Shown here one piece after another: positions 1 to 8,069 of a stretch of 64,000 nucleotides of DNA. Source of the stretch: Burkholderiaceae bacterium. GTDB taxonomy: Bacteria; Pseudomonadota; Gammaproteobacteria; Burkholderiales; Burkholderiaceae_E. The stretch is from positions 159,069 to 223,068 of the forward strand of contig JACKLP010000005.1 in the NCBI GenBank assembly GCA_024235875.1, read 5' to 3'. Under the pieces are notes generated by a model. It was not told the DNA's origin. It saw nothing but the letters and a program-made list of their open reading frames with translations, and made no database searches. The first letter of the stretch is position 1. Every line of letters begins with the position of its first letter. Both the position numbers and the translations under genes were made by a program.

Positions 1-108
1 CTTGAACGCCGGCGGAAAGTCGGCGGTCAGGAAGAGGTCCGATCCGTTCTTCGACAGCATCAGCCGAAGCAGGTCGTGCAGGAATTTCGATGCTTGTTCG
101 CGTTCCAT
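1..108 (-). CDS. pilU: Type IV pilus ATPase PilU, N-terminal fragment
   Basis: The first 36 codons of a minus-strand gene that runs off the left edge. The ATG is at 106-108. The peptide starts MEREQASKFLHDLLRLM and continues SKNGSDLFLTADFPPAFK, which matches the N-terminal domain start of PilU, the accessory retraction ATPase of type IV pili (compare the ASDLHLSAGLPP segment of the adjacent PilT). PilU normally lies directly downstream of pilT on the same strand, as here. The gap to pilT is 187 nt and is occupied by a duplicated repeat and an inverted repeat, so co-transcription is not certain. The ATPase core lies outside the window. Confidence 0.85.
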   Translation of the reverse strand, partial: MEREQASKFLHDLLRLMLSKNGSDLFLTADFPPAFK

Positions 109-138
109 TGATTCGCTTCGCTCGGCTGGTGTCTTGTT

Positions 139-273
139 TTCGTTTTGGCTCCGGCCGCTCGCTTTGCTCGCTTAACCTGGCTGGGCCAGGTTAGCCTTCG
201 CCTCCAACGTTCGTTTTGGCTCCGGCCGCTCGCTTTGCTCGCTTAACCTGGCTGGGCCAGGTTAGCCTTCGCC
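139..273. repeat. Two identical 64-bp direct repeats, each with a hairpin
   Basis: Positions 139-202 and 210-273 are identical over 64 bp and are separated by 7 nt (71-bp period). Each copy contains the inverted repeat TAACCTGG-CTGGG-CCAGGTTA (first copy 173-193). They fill most of the pilT-pilU gap. I do not see the unit elsewhere in the window. It may be a dispersed intergenic repeat of this genome or an mRNA-stabilising or processing element. Confidence 0.8.
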
Positions 274-275
274 GA

Positions 276-310
276 AACTTCCCGGGCTGACTGCGTCAGC
301 CCGGGAAGTT
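276..310. terminator. Perfect 15-bp inverted repeat overlapping the pilT stop codon
   Basis: Arms 276-290 and 296-310 are perfect complements with a 5-nt loop (291-295). The pilT stop codon (296-298) is part of one arm, so the last pilT codons form the hairpin. Neither strand has a T-run after it, so it is not a classical intrinsic terminator. It could still end transcription or protect the pilT 3' end from exonucleases. Confidence 0.5.
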
Positions 311-1339
311 TTCTTTCACGGCTGCGGCGCTGCGGGCTTCAGCCATGGAGATCTGGTTCTTGCGGACGAGGTCGGTCAGGCACTGGTCGAGGGTCTGCAT
401 GCCGACCGCGCCGCCCGTTTGGATCGCCGCATTCATCTGTGCGACCTTCGCCTCTCGGATCAGGTTTCGGATCGCGGGGGTCCCGATCATGATTTCGTGG
501 GCGGCGACGCGACCGTTGCCGTCCTTGGTCTTGAGCAGGCTTTGCGAGATCACCGCCTTCAGGGACTCGGAAAGCATCGCCCGGATCATGTCCTTCTCGG
601 CCGCCGGGAACACGTCGACGACCCGGTCGATCGTCTTGGCGGCTGACGAGGTGTGCAGGGTCCCGAACACCAGGTGGCCCGTCTCGGCCGCGCTCATGGC
701 CAGCCGGATCGTCTCGAGGTCGCGCAGCTCGCCGACCAGGATCACGTCGGGATCCTCGCGAAGGGCCGATCGCAACGCATTGTTGAATGACAGCGTCATC
801 GGTCCGACCTCGCGCTGATTGATCAGGCAGCGCTTGGACTCGTGGACGAACTCGATCGGATCCTCGACGGTGAGGATATGGCCGTAGTGGTTCTCGTTGA
901 TATGGTTGACCATGGCGGCCAGCGTGGTCGACTTACCCGAGCCGGTCGGTCCGGTCACCAGCACGAGGCCACGCGGCTGCTCGGCGATCTCGGTGAAGAT
1001 CTTGGGCGAATTCAGTTCCTCGAGCGTCAGGATCTTCGACGGAATCGTCCGCATCACGGCGCCGGCACCGCGGTTCTGCACAAAGGCGTTTACGCGGAAG
1101 CGGGCCAGGCCCGGAATCGCGAAGGAGAAGTCGCACTCGAGGTTCTCCTCGTACTCCTTGCGCTGCGAGTCGTTCATGATGTCGTAGATCATCCCGTGGA
1201 CATCCTTGTGTTCCATCGGGGGCAGATTGATCCGCCTCACGTCGCCGTGGACCCGGATCATCGGGGGCAGGCCGGCCGAGAGGTGAAGGTCCGAAGCCTT
1301 GTTCTTGACAGCGAATGCGAGGAGCTCTGCAATGTCCAT
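296..1339 (-). CDS. pilT: Type IV pilus retraction ATPase PilT
   Basis: A 347-residue hexameric ATPase that powers retraction of type IV pili at the inner-membrane base, and so twitching motility and DNA uptake. It starts MDIAELLAFAVKNKASDLH, the conserved PilT N-terminus. The open frame extends 41 codons further upstream, but that part has no family similarity, so the ATG at 1339 is chosen. Visible motifs are Walker A GPTGSGKST (130-138), Asp box and Walker B around VILVGELRD (199-207), His box TGHLVFGTLHT (220-230) and the PilT-specific AIRNLIRE (289-296). It is divergent from yggS with 144 nt between the starts, and pilU follows downstream. The length is normal for the family. Confidence 0.96.
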   Translation of the reverse strand: MDIAELLAFAVKNKASDLHLSAGLPPMIRVHGDVRRINLPPMEHKDVHGMIYDIMNDSQRKEYEENLECDFSFAIPGLARFRVNAFVQNRGAGAVMRTIPSKILTLEELNSPKIFTEIAEQPRGLVLVTGPTGSGKSTTLAAMVNHINENHYGHILTVEDPIEFVHESKRCLINQREVGPMTLSFNNALRSALREDPDVILVGELRDLETIRLAMSAAETGHLVFGTLHTSSAAKTIDRVVDVFPAAEKDMIRAMLSESLKAVISQSLLKTKDGNGRVAAHEIMIGTPAIRNLIREAKVAQMNAAIQTGGAVGMQTLDQCLTDLVRKNQISMAEARSAAAVKENFPG

Positions 1340-1483
1340 GCGGCGAATCCGATCGACGAGTCGGGAAAATTCGTTCTTCGCCGCGCCGGCAAAGCGGGTT
1401 GCGGGCGCGGCAATCCACGGACGAGTCTTGCACCAAGCCGGGTGACAGGGCTGCCACCTCACGACAAGGGGAAGCTATCAGCG

Positions 1484-2209
1484 ATGAACGGAGGCTCGAC
1501 AAACGAAACCGAATCCCACCGGGCGCTTTCAGCGGTCGAACGGCGAATCGCGGATGCCTGCCTGGCCTGCGGGCGCGACCCCGGATCGGTTCGGCTCCTG
1601 GCCGTGAGCAAGACCTTCGGGGCCGAACGAGTGCTCGAGATGGCCGCGTGTGGGCAACTCGCGTTCGGCGAAAACTACGTCAGCGAGGCACTGGCCAAGA
1701 TCGAGAGCTGCTCGAAGGACTGGACGGGGCCGAGGCTGGAGTGGCACTTCATCGGCCCGGTGCAGTCGAACAAGACCCGGCCGATCGCGGGCCACTTCGA
1801 CTGGGTCCACTCGGTCGACCGAGAAAAGATCGGTCGCCGGCTTTCAGACGCGCGAGCGGAACTGGCGACCTCGGAAACCGCGCCGCTCAATGTGTGCATC
1901 GAGGTCAATGTCAGTGACGAGCCGACCAAGCACGGTTGCGCCATCTCCGAGGTGCCGGCGCTCGCCGACACGCTGGCGGCGCTGCCCATGCTGCGGCTGC
2001 GAGGCCTGATGGCGATTCCCGCGCCCACCGAGGACATGTCGGCCCAGCGCGCGAGCTTCGAGAAGCTGCGCCACTGTCAGGAAGCGCTGGTCGAGCGCGG
2101 CCATTCGCTGGACACGCTCTCGATGGGCATGTCCGCCGACCTCGAAGCCGCGATCGCCGAGGGCGCGACCATCGTACGGGTCGGAACCGCCTTGTTCGGA
2201 AAACGCTGA
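1484..2209 (+). CDS. yggS: PLP homeostasis protein YggS/PROSC family
   Basis: A 241-residue cytoplasmic protein of the YggS/YBL036C/PROSC family, which binds pyridoxal 5'-phosphate on a lysine and buffers B6 vitamers without a known catalytic reaction. The PLP lysine is K43 in LLAVSKTFG. FGENYVSEA, WHFIGPVQSNK and the C-terminal LSMGMSADLEAAI plus VRVGTALFG are family signatures. The frame is open far upstream, but the ATG at 1484 follows AGGGGA by about 10 nt and matches homologues. In many betaproteobacteria yggS lies beside pilT in divergent orientation, as here. proC, its usual neighbour, is 2.3 kb further on. Confidence 0.95.
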   Translation: MNGGSTNETESHRALSAVERRIADACLACGRDPGSVRLLAVSKTFGAERVLEMAACGQLAFGENYVSEALAKIESCSKDWTGPRLEWHFIGPVQSNKTRPIAGHFDWVHSVDREKIGRRLSDARAELATSETAPLNVCIEVNVSDEPTKHGCAISEVPALADTLAALPMLRLRGLMAIPAPTEDMSAQRASFEKLRHCQEALVERGHSLDTLSMGMSADLEAAIAEGATIVRVGTALFGKR

Positions 2210-2247
2210 GTGAAAGGCCGACCGGGCAGGACGCCCGCGGGGATCGA

Positions 2248-2268
2248 GGCTGCCGGTGCCCGGCAGCC
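2248..2268. terminator. GC-rich hairpin between convergent yggS and rpsT
   Basis: GGCTGCCGG and CCGGCAGCC form a perfect 9-bp stem with a 3-nt loop between the two convergent genes. No T-run follows on either strand. A second palindrome, GGGCCC-TA-GGGCCC, lies at 2283-2296. It is plausibly a bidirectional stop for yggS and rpsT transcripts. Confidence 0.45.
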
Positions 2269-2307
2269 GTGCGATCGCAGCAGGGCCCTAGGGCCCCGCG
2301 AGAGACC

Positions 2308-2571
2308 TCAGGCCATCGCCTTGACGGCGGCGGCGAGGCGGCTTTTGTAGCGAGCCGCGGCATTCTTGTGAACGATCTTCTTGTCGGCGATCCGATCGAT
2401 CACCGCCTGCGAGGCACGCATGGTGCTCATCGCCGCTTCCTTGTCGCCGGCCGCGATGGCCTTGCGAACGGCCTTGACGGCGGTGCGCATCGTGGAGCGC
2501 AGGCTGCTGTTGTGGAGATTGCGCTTGACGGCCTGACGGGCACGCTTGCGCGCGGACGCGATATTTGCCAT
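2308..2571 (-). CDS. rpsT: 30S ribosomal protein S20
   Basis: An 87-residue, very basic, all-helical primary binding protein of the 5' domain of 16S rRNA. It starts MANIASARKRARQAVKRN, followed by LRSTMRTAVKAVRKAI and the C-terminal IHKN-like block IVHKNAAARYKSRL, all S20 hallmarks. The length is standard. It is a single gene, convergent with yggS and divergent from murJ, an arrangement common in Burkholderiales. Confidence 0.98.
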   Translation of the reverse strand: MANIASARKRARQAVKRNLHNSSLRSTMRTAVKAVRKAIAAGDKEAAMSTMRASQAVIDRIADKKIVHKNAAARYKSRLAAAVKAMA

Positions 2572-2775
2572 TTACAGACTCTCGTTACCCTATGCTTGCC
2601 GGTTCTGCCAATTCCGTCGAGGCCGCCCGAAAACGCTGCGAACCGCAAGGCCCGTGGCCCATCGGCCCCCGGGCCTCTCGAACTGTTTCGGAACTCGGAA
2701 TCGCTTTTTGTCGCCCCGATTTGCTTTCGGCGCTCCGGGTTGCATTCCTGGGTTAAATTCGTGCGAAGCCGAAAG

Positions 2776-2804
2776 ATTCGCTTGAGAAAGCCTTGAAGTA
2801 TAAC
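2776..2804 (+). promoter_or_regulatory. Weak sigma-70-like promoter before murJ
   Basis: TATAAC (2799-2804) is a fair -10 hexamer. The hexamer 17 nt upstream, ATTCGC (2776-2781), is a poor -35. The site lies 65 nt before the murJ ATG in the 298-nt rpsT/murJ divergent gap. I see nothing else clear in that gap. Confidence 0.3.
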
Positions 2805-2869
2805 CCGCCCCCGCTCGATACATCAATTCCCCGTTCGCCGGCCCGCCAGCGTCGCACCAAGCGCTCACG

Positions 2870-4435
2870 ATGAACCTGCTTCGCGCCGCGGCGACCGTCA
2901 GCGGTCTGACCCTGTTGTCCAGGGTGACCGGACTGATTCGCGACAACCTGATCGCCGTCATCTTCGGTGCCAGTGCCCTGACCGACGCCTTTTTCGTGGC
3001 GTTTCGGCTGCCCAATCTGCTGCGGCGCCTGTTCGCGGAGGGTGCGTTCTCGCAGGCCTTCGTACCGATGCTCGCCGAGGCGCGTGCGCGATCCGAGGCA
3101 TCGGGCGACCCGGCGCGGCTGCGTGGTTTCGTGGATCGGATCGCGACCGCACTGTTCTGGACCCTGGTCCTGCTCTCGGTCGCGGGCGTCGTCGGGGCTC
3201 CACTGCTCGTCTACGCCGTCGCCTCCGGGCTGACCCGCGACCCGGCCACCTACGAGGTCGCGGTGACCATGACGCGCTGGATGTTTCCGTATGTGCTTCT
3301 GATCTCGCTGGTGGCCCTGGCGGCAGGAATCCTCAATTCATGGAAACGGTTCGCGATCCCGGCGTTGGCCCCGGTACTGCTCAATCTGAGCTTCATCGGC
3401 GCCACGCTGTTGCTCGCGCCGCATTTCGACCCCCCGATCTATGCACTGGCAGCCGGCGTGGTCGTGGGGGGCATCGCCCAGCTCGCGATCCAGGTGCCCG
3501 CGCTGGCCCGCATCGGGATGCTACCGCGCATCGGGCTCGGGATTCGCAGCGCTTTCGCCGACACCGAGACCCGGGCAATGCTCAAGCTGATGGCCCCCGC
3601 CGTGCTGGGCGTATCGGTCGCCCAGATCAGCCTTCTGATCAACACACACATCGCGTCCCGGCTGGCGGCCGGGAGCGTGTCCTGGGTCTCGTTCGGCGAT
3701 CGCCTCATGGAGTTCCCGAGCGCCCTGCTCGGCGTGGCCGTCGGCACGGTGCTCCTGCCGAGTCTTTCCAGGGCGGGCGCCGTGGGCGACCACGCCACCT
3801 ACAGTGCGATGCTGGACTGGGGGCTACGGCTGGTCGTGATGCTGGCCGTTCCATCGATGATCGGCATGGCGATGATGTCCGAGCCCCTGACCGCCATCCT
3901 CTATCACTACGGCCGGTTCGACGCCCATGACGTCGCGATGACCCGGGCCACGGTGCTCGGGTACTCGGTCGGGCTGATCGGCCTGATCGCGATCAAGGTG
4001 CTGGCGCCCGGCTTCTATGCCCGCAAGGATATCCGCACGCCCGTGCGCATCGCGATCCTGGTGCTGGTCGTCACACAGGCGATGAATGCGCTACTGGTCC
4101 CCGTCTTCGCGCATGCCGGCCTGGCGCTGTCGATTTCGATCGGCGCGAGCCTGAATGCGGGCTTGCTGCTGGCAGGGCTCTTGCGCCGGGGCTCCTATCG
4201 ACCGCTCGCCGGGTGGGGACGATTCGGCGGTGCCGTCGGCGCAGCCAGCGCTACGATGGCGGGCCTGCTGGCGCTCGGCGTTCCCAGGGTGGACTGGATC
4301 GGCATGCAGTCCCAGCCCCTGGTCCGGGTGGGGCTGTGCCTGGGTCTGGTTGCCGCCGGCGCACTGGCCTACCTGGCCGTGCTCTACGCACTGGGGATCC
4401 GGCCACGGGACTTCCTGCGCCGCGATCCGTCCTGA
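2870..4435 (+). CDS. murJ: Lipid II flippase MurJ (MviN)
   Basis: A 521-residue polytopic inner-membrane protein of the MOP exporter superfamily. It moves lipid II, the undecaprenyl-linked peptidoglycan precursor, to the periplasmic face. The N-terminus has the family pattern LLSRVTGLIRDNLIA, then DAFFVAFRLPNLLRRLFAEGA, which includes the essential basic residues of the central cavity. About 14 hydrophobic segments span the protein, as expected. GAFSQAFVP and the later FYARKDIRTPV are conserved MurJ blocks. proC starts 35 nt after its stop in the same direction, so the two may share a transcript. Confidence 0.96.
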   Translation: MNLLRAAATVSGLTLLSRVTGLIRDNLIAVIFGASALTDAFFVAFRLPNLLRRLFAEGAFSQAFVPMLAEARARSEASGDPARLRGFVDRIATALFWTLVLLSVAGVVGAPLLVYAVASGLTRDPATYEVAVTMTRWMFPYVLLISLVALAAGILNSWKRFAIPALAPVLLNLSFIGATLLLAPHFDPPIYALAAGVVVGGIAQLAIQVPALARIGMLPRIGLGIRSAFADTETRAMLKLMAPAVLGVSVAQISLLINTHIASRLAAGSVSWVSFGDRLMEFPSALLGVAVGTVLLPSLSRAGAVGDHATYSAMLDWGLRLVVMLAVPSMIGMAMMSEPLTAILYHYGRFDAHDVAMTRATVLGYSVGLIGLIAIKVLAPGFYARKDIRTPVRIAILVLVVTQAMNALLVPVFAHAGLALSISIGASLNAGLLLAGLLRRGSYRPLAGWGRFGGAVGAASATMAGLLALGVPRVDWIGMQSQPLVRVGLCLGLVAAGALAYLAVLYALGIRPRDFLRRDPS

Positions 4436-4470
4436 GGACGCTAGACCCGCCCATTGTTGGGGAGTAGTTC

Positions 4471-5295
4471 ATGAAGACCGCGATCACTTTCATCGGCGCC
4501 GGAAATATGTCGAGCGCTCTAATCGGCGGATTGGTCAAGAATGGCGTCGATCCGAAGACCCTACTGGCAGTCGACCCGTCCAAGATCCAGCGCGACGCGG
4601 TGGCTGGCCAGCATGGGATTGCCACGGCGGAAACGGCCGATGACGCCGCACTGGCCGCCGACGCGGTGGTCCTGGCGGTCAAGCCGCAGGTGATGGCCGA
4701 GGTCGCACGCGGGCTCGAGGATCGGGTGGATGGCACCTTGGTCGTGTCGGTCGCGGCAGGCATCCGGGCCAAGGATCTGTCGCGCTGGCTCGGTGGCCAC
4801 CGGCGCATCGTGCGTTGCATGCCCAATACGCCCGCGTTGATCGGTCGCGGGGTCACCGCGATGGCCGCCTTTCCCGGGTTGGGCGACACCGACCGGCAAC
4901 TGGCGCAACGGATACTGGATGCCGTCGGCGAGACGGTCTGGGTAGACGACGAAGCCAGCCTGGACGCCGTCACCGCGCTCAGCGGCAGTGGTCCGGCCTA
5001 TGTCTTCTACTTCATGGAGGCCATGCAGCGCGCAGGCGAGTCCCTGGGGTTGAGCGAAGCCCAGGCGCGCGCGCTGACCATTGCGACCTTCCGTGGTGCC
5101 GCCGAACTGGCCGCCCGATCCGACGAGGCACCCGGCGTACTGCGCGAGCGCGTGACCTCGAAGGGCGGCACCACGGCGGCCGCCCTGGCATCGTTGCAGG
5201 CAAGCGCCGTCGACGATGCGATCGGGCGTGCGCTGGCGGCTGCGTGCCGGCGCAGCGAGGAGATGGGCCAGGAGTTCGGCGCCGAAACCCCTTGA
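4471..5295 (+). CDS. proC: Pyrroline-5-carboxylate reductase
   Basis: A 274-residue enzyme for the last step of proline synthesis, the NAD(P)H-dependent reduction of 1-pyrroline-5-carboxylate to L-proline in the cytoplasm. The Rossmann motif GAGNM is at 9-13, VLAVKPQ follows the first half, RCMPNTPA closes the cofactor site, and ALSGSGPAY with the C-terminal VTSKGGTTAAAL is the P5CR signature. GGGGAG lies at a good distance before the ATG. It is 35 nt downstream of murJ and convergent with ubiA. In many relatives proC is next to yggS and ubiA, so only murJ and rpsT separate the usual group here. Confidence 0.96.
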   Translation: MKTAITFIGAGNMSSALIGGLVKNGVDPKTLLAVDPSKIQRDAVAGQHGIATAETADDAALAADAVVLAVKPQVMAEVARGLEDRVDGTLVVSVAAGIRAKDLSRWLGGHRRIVRCMPNTPALIGRGVTAMAAFPGLGDTDRQLAQRILDAVGETVWVDDEASLDAVTALSGSGPAYVFYFMEAMQRAGESLGLSEAQARALTIATFRGAAELAARSDEAPGVLRERVTSKGGTTAAALASLQASAVDDAIGRALAAACRRSEEMGQEFGAETP

Positions 5296-5353
5296 TCGCC
5301 CCCCAAGGCCGACGAAATCTGTCGCATCCGTCCGCCTGGCCGGGCGGGCACGA

Positions 5354-6253
5354 TCAGGACGCACGCAGCAGGTAATCGGCGACGATCCCGGCCATGATGG
5401 CGGCGCCCAGCCAGTTGTTGTGGTTGAACGCTCGAAAGCATCCGTCGCGGCTCCGATCCCGGATCAGCGTGTAGTGGTAGACGGCCATCGCGGCAGCCAT
5501 CGCCAGACCCGTCGCGAACGGCCATCCCAAGCCCACTCGGGCACCGGCCCAGGCCATCAGCAACAGCATGGCCGCATAGCAGGCCATCACGGCCGCCACG
5601 TCGAATCGGCCAAACGTGATGGCCGAGGTGCGCAAGCCGAGCCTCAGGTCGTCATTGCGGTCCACCATCGCATATTCGGTGTCGTAGGCGAGCGCCCAGA
5701 AGACGTTGGCAGCCAGCATGATCCAGGCTTGCGCCGGCAGCCCCCCCGTCACGGCCGCGAATCCCATGGGAATCCCGAAGCCGAAGGCGATGCCCAGATA
5801 CGCCTGGGGCAACGGAAAGAATCGCTTGGCGAACGGGTAGCTTGCCGCGATCAGTGCCGCCATCACCGCCAATCCCCAGGTCAGGCCATTCAGCGGAAGG
5901 ATCAGCAATAGGGCGCACAGGCTCAGGACCACGAACACAGCGACCGCCTCCCATGGCTTGATACGCCCCGTGGTGACGGGTCGCTCGCGGGTGCGCTCCA
6001 CATGGCGATCGAAGTCGCGGTCGGCGAAGTCGTTGATCGCGCACCCGGCCGAGCGCATCAACAAGGTACCCATGCAAAAGGCGAAGAGCACATAGCCCGG
6101 CGGCCTCCCCTCGCTGGCAATCATCACCGCCCACAGGGTGGGCCAGAGCAACAATAGGGTGCCGATGGGTCGGTGCAGCCGCACGAGCAGCGCATAGTCG
6201 CGCAGGCGGGCGAGCAGCGAACCGGAGGGGGGTGAGCTTGCAGTGTCGGACAT
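5354..6253 (-). CDS. ubiA: 4-hydroxybenzoate polyprenyltransferase
   Basis: A 299-residue integral-membrane prenyltransferase that attaches the polyprenyl tail to 4-hydroxybenzoate, the first membrane step of ubiquinone synthesis. The two Asp-rich, Mg-prenyl-diphosphate sites are visible: NDFADRDFD starting at residue 74, and YDTEYAMVDRNDD at 190-202. RPVTTGRI follows the first site. Seven to nine hydrophobic segments cover the rest. The C-terminal FNHNNWLG is typical of proteobacterial UbiA. It is convergent with proC across 58 nt and divergent from the FecR-domain gene. Confidence 0.95.
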   Translation of the reverse strand: MSDTASSPPSGSLLARLRDYALLVRLHRPIGTLLLLWPTLWAVMIASEGRPPGYVLFAFCMGTLLMRSAGCAINDFADRDFDRHVERTRERPVTTGRIKPWEAVAVFVVLSLCALLLILPLNGLTWGLAVMAALIAASYPFAKRFFPLPQAYLGIAFGFGIPMGFAAVTGGLPAQAWIMLAANVFWALAYDTEYAMVDRNDDLRLGLRTSAITFGRFDVAAVMACYAAMLLLMAWAGARVGLGWPFATGLAMAAAMAVYHYTLIRDRSRDGCFRAFNHNNWLGAAIMAGIVADYLLRAS

Positions 6254-6431
6254 CGGCTCGATTTCGGCCTGGGAGCATGCATCCTACCGCCGCGAGGCGC
6301 TCGGAGCACGGCGACGCCGAGGATCGCCCCAAGGCGCCCGGCGGAAGCCGTCTGCTCGGCGCGGGGCGCCACTGGTCGGCAAGCCACCGCGACGGCATCA
6401 AGATTTCGCGGGTCGTGCCGCTTGAGCTTGC

Positions 6432-7295
6432 ATGCGACCCGAGTCCGTCCGGCACCATGCCGCAACCGAGATCATCGCGCCGATCGCCGGACAGGTACCG
6501 ACGGCCCGGCGTGGCTGGGGCTGGGTCCTGGCCGTCATAGTCCTGGCGATCCTGGCGCTGCTCGTCGGCGAGCATGCGCGCTCGGCATCGCCCGCGGCCG
6601 AGGTGCTCGCAGCCCAGGGCGACAGCCGCCTGCTACGCCCCGGCTCGATCAAGAGCCCGATCCGGCCCGGTACGCGCGTCATCTCCGGCGACGTGCTCAA
6701 GACCGGTCCGGATGGCTCGATACAGCTTCGGTTCGCCGACGGAGCGGCGATCTCGCTTGGCGCCTCGACCGAGTTCCGGGTCGAGGAATACCGGTTCGAG
6801 CCCAAGCGACAACGTGCCTTCTTCGAGCTCGTGCGCGGCTTTGCGCGCACAGTCAGCGGAATGATCGGCAAGAAGCGCCATGAGGACTTCAGGCTCAAGA
6901 CCGCCACGGCGGTGATGGGAATTCGTGGCACCGATTTCGCAACCGAGCAAGGCGCCTGCGCCACCGAGACCTGCTCGAGCACCGACGCCCGGGGCCTGAA
7001 GGTCACGGTCTACGAGGGCGTGGTAGCCGTATCCAACGGGGCCGGCACGGTCGACGTGCCCCGGGGCAAGACCCTTTTCGTGGGCGGCCGCACCAGTGCA
7101 CCGCAGTTCGTCAGCGCGCCGGCCGGCTCGGCACGGCGCGCCGGGGCTTCATCGGGCACATCAGGACGCGCTGCACCCGGGCGCTCGCAGGTCTCGGCGC
7201 CGAAATCGACACCCGATCCGCGCGATCGAGCTGCTCGGCCCAGCGGATCGGACGAGCCCGGCGGCCCGCAGACCATGCGATTCGTGCCCCGGTAG
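6432..7295 (+). CDS. Membrane-anchored FecR-domain protein
   Basis: A 287-residue protein. A single hydrophobic segment at about residues 30-46 should anchor it in the inner membrane with the rest in the periplasm. Residues about 60-205 are a FecR domain: VLAAQGDSRLLRPG, then DGSIQLRFADGAAISLG, then TATAVMGIRGTDFATE and the closing VTVYEGVVAVSN. The tail from about 215 is Ser/Pro/Arg-rich and probably unstructured. FecR domains are known in ECF sigma/anti-sigma signalling and as sensors of uncertain role. No sigma factor or TonB receptor is nearby, so the classical FecIR role is not supported. A cysteine pair (CATETC) inside the domain could form a disulfide. The start has no clear ribosome binding site. 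Confidence 0.8.
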   Translation: MRPESVRHHAATEIIAPIAGQVPTARRGWGWVLAVIVLAILALLVGEHARSASPAAEVLAAQGDSRLLRPGSIKSPIRPGTRVISGDVLKTGPDGSIQLRFADGAAISLGASTEFRVEEYRFEPKRQRAFFELVRGFARTVSGMIGKKRHEDFRLKTATAVMGIRGTDFATEQGACATETCSSTDARGLKVTVYEGVVAVSNGAGTVDVPRGKTLFVGGRTSAPQFVSAPAGSARRAGASSGTSGRAAPGRSQVSAPKSTPDPRDRAARPSGSDEPGGPQTMRFVPR

Positions 7296-7362
7296 CGAGC
7301 TGTCGAGATTCCGGGCGTGCGGGTGAAATGTCCGCTGAAGGCATCCGCCTGGCGCACGAACG

Positions 7363-7392
7363 AAAAAAACGGCGCCCGCATGGACGCCGTTT
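7363..7392 (-). terminator. Intrinsic terminator of the ComEA-like gene
   Basis: On the minus strand an 8-bp stem, AAACGGCG paired with CGCCGTTT (7367-7374 and 7385-7392), with a 10-nt loop is followed by a run of seven T (complement of A at 7363-7369). It lies about 53 nt after the stop of the minus-strand gene at 7445. Confidence 0.8.
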
Positions 7393-7444
7393 CGCATAGG
7401 CTCGTCGCACGGCGAAACGAATCGCCGAAACGACAGAACCCGCA

Positions 7445-7924
7445 TCAGCCCTTGGCGGCCGCCTTGGCCTTGTCCTTCGCCGCGTCCTTGGCTTTTGCCT
7501 TGGCCTTGTCCTTGGCGGCATCCTTGGCCTTTGCCTTGGCCTTGTCCTTGGCGGCATCCTTGGCCTTCGCCTTGGCCTTTTCCTTGGCGGCATCCTTGGC
7601 CTTCGCCTTGGCCTTGTCTTTCGCAGCATCCTTGCCGTTGGCAGCAGCCGCCATGCCCTTGCCGTTGACAGTCAGGCCACCGGCCATCAGTTTCTCGACG
7701 TTCTTGCTGCCGATTCCCTTGATTCGGGTCTGCAGGTCGCCGGAATCCTTGAAGGCGCCCTTCTTGCGCTCGGCAATGATCCGATCCGCGATCGTCGGGC
7801 CGATACCATTGATGCTCTCCAACTCGGCTTTCGACGCCTTGTTGACATCGATCGCGAACGCCGCGCCCGACGCTGCGAGCATGGTGAACACGGCCGCGAT
7901 CAACGACCATACGAACTTGCGCAT
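7445..7924 (-). CDS. Exported helix-hairpin-helix (ComEA-like) DNA-binding protein with Lys/Ala repeat tail
   Basis: A 159-residue protein. Residues 1-24 form a Sec signal peptide ending SGAAFA. Residues about 25-85 are a helix-hairpin-helix pair of the ComEA type (IDVNKASKAELESINGIGP, then a second hairpin around IKGIGSKNV), which binds DNA without sequence preference. The rest is a tail of 12-residue repeats of the form KDAAKDKAKAKA, resembling bacterial histone-H1-like tails. AGGAG precedes the ATG by 6 nt, which settles the start although the frame is open further upstream. Exported ComEA proteins hold incoming DNA during natural transformation. The pilT/pilU retraction genes nearby fit such a role. 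The repetitive basic tail is longer than the usual short ComEA homologues, which lack one. Confidence 0.85.
   Translation of the reverse strand: MRKFVWSLIAAVFTMLAASGAAFAIDVNKASKAELESINGIGPTIADRIIAERKKGAFKDSGDLQTRIKGIGSKNVEKLMAGGLTVNGKGMAAAANGKDAAKDKAKAKAKDAAKEKAKAKAKDAAKDKAKAKAKDAAKDKAKAKAKDAAKDKAKAAAKG
7462..7641 (-). repeat. Five tandem 36-bp repeats coding the Lys/Ala tail
   Basis: Units at 7462, 7498, 7534, 7570 and 7606 are each exactly 36 bp and nearly identical, with the outer two slightly diverged. Each encodes one 12-residue KDAAK-type repeat. The DNA-level identity suggests recent slippage or expansion, so copy number may vary between strains. Confidence 0.9.
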
Positions 7925-7970
7925 TTCCCTCTCCTGATGGATGCCGCCCGCCACGGGCGACACTGGCCCG

Positions 7971-7976
7971 ATTCTA
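7971..7976 (-). promoter_or_regulatory. Candidate -10 element for the ComEA-like gene
   Basis: TAGAAT on the minus strand, 46 nt upstream of the ATG at 7924, matches five of six -10 positions. No good -35 was found at 16-18 nt. Confidence 0.3.
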
Positions 7977-8069
7977 GGCCCGCCTCCCACCGAATGCGCC
8001 CGTTTTATCGAATTTTTTCTTTTCAGGATCGGAACGGGTCGAACCGTAGAGACGGGGCTCGAGCGCAGT

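Noticed and set aside
1340..1462. Upstream extension of pilT (and of lapB, hisC, aroA, tyrA, hldE1, ubiG, mtaD)
   Set aside because: The frames stay open upstream by chance in GC-rich DNA. Family alignments, ribosome binding sites or overlapping stop/start codons place the true starts further in.
6432..7295. FecR of an ECF sigma / TonB receptor regulatory system
   Set aside because: No fecI-like sigma factor or fecA-like receptor is adjacent, and the protein has its domain on the predicted periplasmic side after a single anchor with an unrelated tail.
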